From contig NRSV01000068.1 of NCBI GenBank assembly GCA_002286855.1, forward strand, positions 62,001-126,000: a stretch of DNA of 64,000 bases. Direction: 5' to 3'. Positions 57,545-64,000 of this stretch are shown one piece after another. The stretch's first letter is position 1, and each line of letters begins with the position of its first letter. Both the position numbers and the translations under genes were made by a program. Source of the stretch: Bipolaris cookei (taxonomy: Eukaryota > Ascomycota > Dothideomycetes > Pleosporales > Pleosporaceae). The notes beneath the pieces were generated by a model. The model made no database searches. It was not told the DNA's origin and saw nothing but the letters and a program-made list of their open reading frames with translations.

Positions 57545-59593
57545 CTACTCATCTCTGATCCCCACTTGCCCAAGGATCTGCGTCTGTTCCATATACTCGA
57601 TAGCTTTAGTGGCTAGCTGCGGGGTGCTCAGAATCTTCCTAAGGCTGTTTCGTCCGGATAGGTTGGCGAAAATGCGGTTCCGGAGGTCCTTATACTTGCT
57701 ACAACGGAGGAGGACATGGGCGACGGTCTGCCGCCTCTCTCCACAGCTGCAGCGGGGATCGGTAATGGTCGGAACGTGTCGACTGAAGAGAAAGTCGTTG
57801 AGGCCTATCTTCTCGGTTCGCAGCTGCACCAACAGCGCGCTTTCCCTTTTGCTGAGCCTTTCGTGGAGCTGCAGCACTTTCTTAGTGGGCGTCGGCGTGT
57901 GTCTGTATGTCGCGCGGCCTCTCTTGTCTTCCCTCCATGTGCTGATCCAAGCCCTTTCTGCCTGTGTCTTGCACCACCTTCTGAGCGTTGTTCTGAGTGG
58001 GTGCAGCTGCGATGGCGGGTTTGCTGGTAGCTGGCTGCGGCCGTCCTCTCTCCATCCAGTTGCCTCCTTGGCAGCCTGGTCGGCGGCCTCGTTTCCGGGG
58101 ATTCCTACGTGGGCTGGTATCCATCGAACGGTTACGGTTAGTCCTTTGTCCTGGAGCTCCTGGACCTGCTGCGCGATCTTTCCGAGGATGTAGGCGCCAG
58201 ATCGTCCCTCTGCCTTGGCTATAGACCATATAGCGGCCTGGTTGTCCGTGTATATGGCTATACTCTTCCGTTCACCGTGCTCGTTTGCGTATCTCCGCGC
58301 GATCTGTAGTGCCAAACTGATGCCTTGCAGCTCCGCGGCGTATACTGTCGATAGGGTGCTTGGCCCCATGTGTACAGACAGTGTCTGCTGTATGAGTGGG
58401 CATACCGCTGCGGAGCCAATCTCGCCGTCGATGCCACTACCATCGGTATATATGCTAAGGCTGTTATCTGTTGCACACTCTGCGTCGTGGCGGTCTCGGG
58501 CCTTGTCTGCATTGCCTTCGATGTGGGTGTGCGGCCCTCTCTGCCATGGAGGCGTGATGAATGGCGGGATATGCTCTTGCTTATCTAGATTGCGCACTTG
58601 CTTGCTCCTTAGTGCCTCATAGATCTTCTGCCAAGGACTCTTATGTGCTCTGTAGTTCTTATCCATGGCCACTGGTGCCGGTTCTCTCGGCTCAAAGCCT
58701 GCGGTTTTCGCGATGTCCCTAGACGAAGATAGTCGAGTTACTACGTCTGCGTTGTGCTTCCAGATCTGCTGTTCGATTGGAAGGAGAAACGTTTCTACGT
58801 CAAGTGCGGCCCTTGAGGTTGCTCTGTAGGCTCCGCATATACTTCTCGCTGCTCTTGCTTGGATGCTGCGTAGGGCATCTATCGTCTTGTGTGTGTAGGC
58901 GCGCTTTTTGTCGTTGAGGTTGGCGTTGGACCAGATCGAGCAAGCGTACAGCATTTGTGGGAGTGCGATGGCTTCGTACAGTCTGCGCATGTCTTGCAGA
59001 CGGACGCCCCAAGTAGAGCTGCCGAGGCTGCTCAGCATGTGTACTGTGCGTGCTGCCTTCTGTCTGATCGTCTCTACTTGCTCTCTCCACTTCAGTTTGT
59101 TGTCCAGGGTTAGCCCGAGGTACTTGCAGGTTGGTGACGGCTTTATCTCGCCCCACTCTGTCTGGATGGGCGTATCGACGTTGATACGTTTGCGTGATCT
59201 TGTGAAGTGAGTTAGCTGGAATTTATCGGGAGCAAAGACAGATGCGTGTGTCGATGCCCATCGCTGTGCTTTCTCTAGTACTGTGCCTAGCACTTCGCAC
59301 GTTCGTTCTGTGGTCTTGCCCCAGGCGAGGATAGCGACGTCGTCGATATATCCTACTGACATAGCGTCCGTCTGCTCGTTGCACTGCTCGATCAGGTCTG
59401 CGTTGTAGAAGAGATAGAGTATAGGTGAGAGTGGTGAGCCCTGGGGGATGCCTGTGTTTATCTCGTAGTCTTTAGATTTGTACCCGTCGACTAAAATGCA
59501 GGTGTGTCTATCGCTTAAGAAGCTTGCTATCCAGCGCACTATCCTTTCGTCGACCTTGCGTTTTCGTAGGTTGTGGAGCAGCCGCTTGTGAGA
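57545..59593 (-). pseudogene. LINE ORF2 C-terminal part: RT palm/thumb, RNase H, zinc motif
   Basis: The frame continues upstream of the ATG at 59539 to 59593 (SHKRLLHNLRKRKVDERIVR), where an ambiguous base and foreign sequence follow. Present are RT block NTGIPQGSPLSPIL, catalytic YIDD (residues 64-67 from 59539) and thumb sequences. RNase H follows with YTDGSG (Asp366), AAELQGI (Glu403), YTDNQAA (Asp432) and HVGIPGNEAAD, all four catalytic acids. The C-terminus has CSCGERRQTVAHVLLRC, the usual terminal zinc-like motif. Missing are the RT N-terminal fingers and the first catalytic Asp (motif A). The normal product makes DNA from the element RNA at the nicked target. Confidence 0.85.
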
Positions 59594-59594
59594 N
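59594..59594. other. Only ambiguous base (N) in the window
   Basis: The base lies exactly where RT coding sequence ends and unrelated sequence begins. This suggests an assembly junction rather than a biological breakpoint. Confidence 0.9.
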
Positions 59595-60150
59595 GACTTC
59601 CACTAGGTCTAGCAGGCTAGTCTGTTGGGTTGGGTTGTTCTTAGCTAGATTGGCTGCTTGGACTACTAAGTTTCTCGCAATTTCAAGGGCTTCTTGTACT
59701 GAGGACGCCTTTGGTGTTCTATTCTCGGTGGAGGTAAAAGGACCTCTAAGTGTTGAGCCTACAAAAGGCGAGAAGTTGGCTCGTCTCTTATTAGGTGGTA
59801 GGATCGGTGTTTCAAACACACTAGGTGTCATTGGGATATTGGTGGGGGTGGCTGGTTGGGGGATTTCTATCTCCATCTCGTTCTGGATTTGGGTATCCGG
59901 CCCTGGTGTCTCCTGCCTTCCTCCTAGCGGGTGTACCTCGATAGTGTCGCTCTCTGGCGGCATTCTGCTTAGTAATCCGCGTGGTCTGTGTGCTTTGTGT
60001 GAGAAGTAAGACGTGTCCAAAATTAACTACTTCTGTAGCTTCTAGCTCTATAGCGCGTAGGATGCACGCTTTAAAAGTAGCTGTAATCGATTTCTTGGGG
60101 TTTCTTTGTATATATTTGACTAAAATTACACCTATTCTGAAAAACTCGAA
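59595..60150 (-). other. Foreign segment inside the LINE, Pro/Thr-rich coding-like frame
   Basis: The minus-strand frame from about 60020 encodes a Pro/Thr/Glu-rich sequence (PPESDTIEVHPLGG, NIPMTPSVFETPILPPNKRR) followed by a helix (VQEALEIARNLVVQAANLAK). This composition is typical of the N-terminus of a retroelement gag-like protein. A second frame just upstream (about 60140-60020; KKSITATFKACILRAIELEA) also looks coding. It does not fit the missing RT half of this LINE. It may come from another LINE copy or from another locus joined in assembly. Confidence 0.45.
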
Positions 60151-61515
60151 GTTGGTGTTGGTGGCATGTTAATCTGGCCTGTATATGTAGCATTCTCTAT
60201 GTCTCCTAATTCTGCTTCGGGTGGCGGTGGAAAGAAGACGTCTCGAAACAGCTCAGCCTTTTCTGCTGGGTCTTCTAGTTCACATCGAGTGTCCGGGTGC
60301 TGTATTGTTGGTATGGATCCAATTGACTGGTCATGCCTCGTACGTGCCCACCTCGCTAATTTCCACAGCGCGTCTGGCGACTCTGTCGCTTGCTCTATGC
60401 GGTTTCTATGTGCTTTGCGCAGGGCTTTGCTAATTGTTCTCGCTTTGTGGTTCCTTGCGGCGCGGTACGCTTCCCAGGTCTCTTCTGTGTGGCGTTGACT
60501 GTGTACCCTTTTCAGTCGTTTTGTTTCAGCCAGGATTGCTTTGCATTCTTCAGTCCATCCTTCCCGGGTATAGGAAGAAGGATGGGTCTTTGGTACTGCC
60601 TTGTGTATCGTATTCTGAATTGCGGCTGTTACCTCACCTGTGTATGCGTCGAGCGCTGCCTTTGTGAGCGGTCTTCGAAGCGGAGGTAAGGCGTATCTTA
60701 GCGCTTTCGTGTACGCTTTCTCGTCTAGTCTCTTCCAATCTTTGCGCGGCTCCTTCTTGAGTTGTTGCACTGTAAGGTCTAACGTTGTGCTTATTGGCAG
60801 GTGATCTGAGTCGTGGTCTAGACCTCTATCTACTTCGCTCTTAATAACTTTGTCGATTAGTCCCGTTGTTACGAGGCAGAGATCAATCGTGGACTGCGAG
60901 CGGCCTTCTTCATATGTGGTCGTTCCTGGTGGGAGGGTGTTATGGAGTGCGCAGTCTCCTATAATGTCTATCAGGTCTTCTGACTCGAGATCGGCGACCT
61001 CTCTATTTAGCCCTCCCCATAGAGGATGGTGGAGATTGAAGTCACCAAGCAGTATTTGTTCGTCCGTATGATATTGTCTTAACGCTTCTCGTACCTGTGG
61101 TAGTACGCTCTGTCGGTTGCTCGAGGTCTTCGGCGGGTTGTAGACGTTATGGATAAACAGTCTTTCTTGTTGTTGCTGGTCGTCTTTTGGGTCTATAATT
61201 ATAGAGCAGATATCTCTAGTTCGTTCCTCAAAGCGCCATCCTAGTTGGTCTATCTTCTTATTAATAAAGAAACAGACTCTAGCTATTTCTCCTGTGTGGC
61301 TTGTTGGGTAGCAAAGGTGGAACTTGTTCTTGGCTGGGTGATGTGTTGTTGTTGTGTATGGGTTTTTCCACGGCTCTTGAATAGCGATAATGTCGAAGTC
61401 GTAGATCCCTGGGTCACGTAGTAATGATGCCATGACCATGTCTCTTGATTTGCGTACGTTGTACTGTAATGCGTACGTTGTACTGTAATATGTTTAGTCT
61501 GTTGTGTCTATTCAT
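60132..61515 (-). pseudogene. LINE ORF2 N-terminal part: AP-type endonuclease
   Basis: The ORF2 start ATG (61515) overlaps the ORF1 stop as ATGA. After MNRHNRLNILQYNVR the frame is lost through a 19-bp tandem duplication and resumes at 61439. The endonuclease motifs are IQEPWKN (catalytic Glu), GDFNLHHPLWGG (Asp/Asn), STIDLCLV and DSDHLPIS (Asp-His). This is the exonuclease-endonuclease-phosphatase fold that nicks target DNA to prime reverse transcription. After it comes a basic helical linker (QRHTEETWEAYRAARNHKAR). The frame ends at 60132 just after a PP motif that normally precedes the RT, at the edge of foreign sequence. Confidence 0.85.
61452..61489. repeat. 19-bp tandem duplication in LINE ORF2
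   Basis: The unit gcgtacgttgtactgtaat occurs twice in tandem (61452-61470 and 61471-61489). Because 19 is not a multiple of three, it shifts the ORF2 frame 13 codons after its start. A single unit would give an uninterrupted join to the endonuclease frame. Confidence 0.9.
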
Positions 61516-63191
61516 GCTTCGTTGTCAGAGTCGATTTCCATGTGCTGGCTGTTGCCGCCCTGTGTTCGCCGCGTGCTGTTCCTGGTTGCGTCCATAGCCC
61601 TCCGGGTGGGCATGATGTGCCTCTGTGGCCTTTGGCTGCCGCTCGCCTGTGTCGGCGGGTTTTGTTGCTCTGCTGAGTCAACGGTGGTTCCAGCGTTGGT
61701 CCTCTTCTGCCCTCGTCCGGTCTGGGATCGGTTCCTGGTGATTGGTGTTGACTGCGTCAATACAGCGGCTTGCGTGAGTCTGCTCCTTCGGGCGGCGGTT
61801 CCCGGTTCTTCTAGTGGAATCGTCCTTCCTGTCTCCGTGACCGGGTGGTAGTGTGGGCGCATGTCGTATGCAGACTTCGCTTTCGCCCTCTCTTCTTTCC
61901 TGGTGGGGCACTGGTAGTTCCATGCTTCGTGTTCGCCTCGACAGGTGGCGCACTTCCTGGCTATGGTCCGGTCTGACTTGGCTGGACAGTCTCGGGTGTC
62001 GTGCTCCTGCGCACAGAAGCCACATGCTGTTGTTGCCTTGCACTGGGTTCCTATGTGGCCATATTTTTGGCACTTGAAGCACTGCTTCACGCGGCACTGT
62101 CGCTCGTATCGCTCGCACTGGAACACCTCGCCTTGCCAGATTAGGCCCTCGTCGATGATCTTGTTGGCGTCCTCTGGCTTGCTAAACTCTATAATAATAC
62201 TCGAGGCAGCTTTCGTGGATGCGTTGCGTGTTAGCCATCCTATGTACTTAATTTCTGCCTGCGGGATGAACGGCTTGTTATCCAGTAGTAGCTGATTTCT
62301 CGTCTCTTCGAACCTAGTCATGTCGATTGTGCTGGTGCGTATGCCGTGGGCGAGCACACCGTACGTCGGGATCTGTATGCTGGCGCCGTGGCCGATGCGC
62401 GCGGCCCAGTCGTCTGCGAACTGCCGCAGTGCTTCGACCTCGGTGTTGGTGGCTGCCTTGACGCTGAGGTCGCCGCTCTTGAGCTGGTTAGAGGAAACGA
62501 TCTTCACGCCTACAATGTTCTCATTGCCGCTCTGCTCAATTGCACGCTCGACGTGGGCTTTAAGGTTACGTGGGTTCATTGCCCGCAGGGCCTGCACAGT
62601 GAGTGGATCTCTAATGTTCACGATGACCTCACGTTGTGTTTGCACGATAGGTGCTCTACGACTCTGTGTATTATATGTACCTGCTAGTGGAAGGCCTCTT
62701 GCTGCCGCTGCAGCGTACGATGTTGGCCCGTTCGTCTGCTGCTGCTGTGGTGCTTTGTTCTTGATCTCTCTTGCCATTTCCAGGGTAGCCTTGCCCACTT
62801 GTGTCGCCTCTTTGGCTGCCGCTCTCGCCTCTTCTACTGTACTAGCATTCTGTTGTATGTTGGCAGCTACTCGTTGCACGATATCTACGGTGTTCTTAAG
62901 TTCGCCCTTAATCTGGTCGAGGGCTTGCGCGGTCTGCTCTGCGTTGGTCTTGGCTTCAGTTTGTGCGACTGCAAGGGCGTCGCGGACTGTGTCCAGGTCA
63001 GGCGTATGTTGCGTCTTTAAGACGAGCGTCAACGCGCCGCGAATTACATCTCCGGCGAGGTCTGCTGGCACGGTCTGGCTGCCGTTGCGCTCGATAGCCT
63101 CCAGGACGTCGTGAAGAAAGGTGCCGAGGGAAGTAGCATGCTCGCGTAGCGGGGTAGGCCATGTCGCCCTTCTCGGCCACGGCGTCGCCAT
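61512..63191 (-). CDS. LINE ORF1 gag-like protein with three CCHC knuckles
   Basis: The 559-residue frame starts at an ATG at 63191 and ends in TGA overlapping the ORF2 ATG. The N-terminal 200 residues form a long Ala/Gln/Glu-rich coiled coil (for example AQTEAKTNAEQTAQALDQIK). The middle (VNIRDPLTVQALRAMNPRNL and later strands) resembles the esterase/RRM-like region of gag. Near residues 385-450, three CCHC-type knuckles follow one another: CFKCQKYGHIGTQC, CGFCAQEHDTRDC and CATCRGEHEAWNYQC. The tail is basic and Ser/Thr/Gln-rich. It would coat element RNA and form the particle used in retrotransposition. The frame has no stops, so this part of the element is intact. Confidence 0.9.
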   Translation of the reverse strand: MATPWPRRATWPTPLREHATSLGTFLHDVLEAIERNGSQTVPADLAGDVIRGALTLVLKTQHTPDLDTVRDALAVAQTEAKTNAEQTAQALDQIKGELKNTVDIVQRVAANIQQNASTVEEARAAAKEATQVGKATLEMAREIKNKAPQQQQTNGPTSYAAAAARGLPLAGTYNTQSRRAPIVQTQREVIVNIRDPLTVQALRAMNPRNLKAHVERAIEQSGNENIVGVKIVSSNQLKSGDLSVKAATNTEVEALRQFADDWAARIGHGASIQIPTYGVLAHGIRTSTIDMTRFEETRNQLLLDNKPFIPQAEIKYIGWLTRNASTKAASSIIIEFSKPEDANKIIDEGLIWQGEVFQCERYERQCRVKQCFKCQKYGHIGTQCKATTACGFCAQEHDTRDCPAKSDRTIARKCATCRGEHEAWNYQCPTRKEERAKAKSAYDMRPHYHPVTETGRTIPLEEPGTAARRSRLTQAAVLTQSTPITRNRSQTGRGQKRTNAGTTVDSAEQQNPPTQASGSQRPQRHIMPTRRAMDATRNSTRRTQGGNSQHMEIDSDNEA

Positions 63192-63200
63192 AACGCTTCA

Positions 63201-63486
63201 GTGGCAGTGGGCGCTGCTTCTGAAGAGCTGACGGGTCGTAGGGCGTGTCAGGCTAACTTTTACGTGCGATATACTGCGTTGATTCCAAGAATTGCAATAC
63301 TCGCTGTTGTCGTGTTTTTTAAGAGCGTTTTGGCGGGGGACAGTAAGCGTTTTCGCTTGGGAAGAACCTGACACTAATGCAAGTGACTGTAAACGTGAAA
63401 GTGTCAGATCCGGTCGCACAGACCAGATTCTGGCTCGTGTCGAAAAGTATCACGCTACCCATCACCGCTATCGCTGCCATCGCCAC
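63201..63486. other. Probable LINE 5' untranslated region and flank
   Basis: No gene. It lies between the gag start and the TIR element at 63487. The exact LINE 5' boundary and any target duplication could not be seen. Confidence 0.4.
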
Positions 63487-64000
63487 TTATCTCGCTAGTC
63501 AGACGATCTGCTAGAGCCACGTGATAAGCCAAGCACGTAATATTATAGACACGTGACAGCTTACGAGTAGCTGGCTCCGCAGAGCGTCTGAGGAGAAATG
63601 GTTCGTGCTTTGGCGGGAGCCGCGCAAGGTTTTGGTGACAGCTGGCTTTTTCCTCCATTACAGTACATCTCCACCACCGCCATCAGATATCAGACAGCGC
63701 GATGCAGGAGGTGGATATTTGCTATATAACGGATATACTGTGGTAGGTTTTTTTGCATTTCTCTGTCGAGAAGGGCGATCTCGGCGTAAAAATGCTTAAA
63801 AAAGAGCAAGTGCCCCTGTTTTTCCAGAAGACACTCTGTATGCAACGCGCATTATTGAGTACTCAAAAATATGCTGAGGTGGTTATTTTTCTTATATTTT
63901 ATTATGTGAGTTTGCCCTAGCTCGTTATTCTTCGTGGTGGAGGAGTAATGAGGCACTGTTTTGGTGAGAAATCGATTTTCTCGTTCTGCTCTCACCAACG
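63487..64000. mobile_element. TIR element (MITE-like), copy 2, cut by the window end
   Basis: It starts with TTATCTCGCTAGTCAGACG and matches, in inverted orientation, the right-hand 500 bp of the element at 6422-7041. Shared landmarks are the block AAATGGTTCGTGCTTTGG, the poly-T/TATATAACGGATATACTG segment and the internal TTGGTGAGA...TCTCACCAA hairpin at the end. Overall identity by eye is about 80-85 percent. The other end lies beyond position 64000. Confidence 0.8.

Larger units (their letters stand above)
57231..63200 (-). mobile_element. LINE (gag + endonuclease/RT/RNase H), broken; Tad/I-like
   Basis: It reads on the minus strand: ORF1 (61512-63191, three zinc knuckles), ORF2 endonuclease (61515-60132), foreign sequence (about 60150-59595), RT C-terminal half with RNase H and terminal zinc motif (59593-57545), and a 3' UTR ending in an (AAAT)n tail at 57231-57250. 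The order gag, AP-type endonuclease, RT, RNase H matches fungal Tad/I-type LINEs. The 5' limit is uncertain, roughly 63200-63480. It cannot be active as assembled, because ORF2 has a 19-bp duplication and lacks the first half of RT. Confidence 0.85.

Noticed and set aside
57609..63114. Long plus-strand frames, such as 62320-63114 (264 codons) and 57609-58193 (194 codons)
   Set aside because: They lie antisense to the LINE genes, whose domains are unambiguous on the minus strand, and have no motifs of their own.
1..64000. CRISPR array, rRNA or bacterial operon structure
   Set aside because: No regularly spaced repeats with unique spacers and no rRNA signatures were seen. Intron-containing genes show a eukaryote.
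1..64000. Starship-type giant mobile element
   Set aside because: No tyrosine-recombinase captain gene was found, and the genes present do not form typical Starship cargo.

Overview
The window looks like nuclear DNA of a filamentous ascomycete, most probably a dothideomycete (Pleosporales-like). This placement is inferred from gene style, not from a marker gene. The supports are short introns (43-103 bp) with GTRNGY donors and CTRAY branch points, F-box and BTB genes, a cellulose-synthase-like GT2 enzyme, fungal-type LINEs, a DD34E Tc1/mariner element and a pogo-like transposase tail. Gene density is low (about 15 supported genes in 64 kb), and transposons, their relics and broken genes fill much of the rest, so this reads as a repeat-rich or accessory region. 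No rRNA, convincing tRNA, CRISPR array or tyrosine-recombinase 'captain' was seen.

Layout. 1.6-4.4 kb: a trypsin-like peptidase gene split by a 742-bp tandem duplication with insertion. 5-7.1 kb: a small charged protein, a microsatellite and a 620-bp TIR element. 7.6-9.2 kb: a 516-aa protein with a Cys3His N-terminus and an ATP-grasp-like C-terminus. 11.8-15.1 kb: a small three-exon gene, a pogo-like transposase tail and a decayed gene. 16.4-26.5 kb: an F-box gene, a three-exon SNF2-family ATPase gene and a frameshifted F-box paralogue. 28.3-29.6 kb: a BTB gene. 30.7-32 kb: an unrecognised, partly resolved gene. 33.4-39.5 kb: two genes with PD-(D/E)XK-like signatures on either side of a degraded LINE. 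41-44.5 kb: an apparently intact Tc1/mariner element inserted one codon before the stop of a three-exon host gene. 46.4-47.8 kb: an F-box gene. 49.2-51.2 kb: a four-exon GT2 glycosyltransferase. 54.8-55.5 kb: an orphan coiled-coil protein. 57.2-63.2 kb: a LINE with gag, endonuclease and RT-RNase H parts, broken by a 19-bp duplication and by foreign sequence whose edge carries the only ambiguous base in the window. From 63.49 kb: a second copy of the 620-bp TIR element.

The genes do not form one pathway. The common theme is mobile-element activity next to lineage-variable gene families (F-box, BTB, nuclease-fold proteins). Exon models were built by hand from splice signals and reading-frame continuity. 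Those for the SNF2, BTB, GT2, both PD-(D/E)XK-like and the 147-aa genes sum to whole codons.
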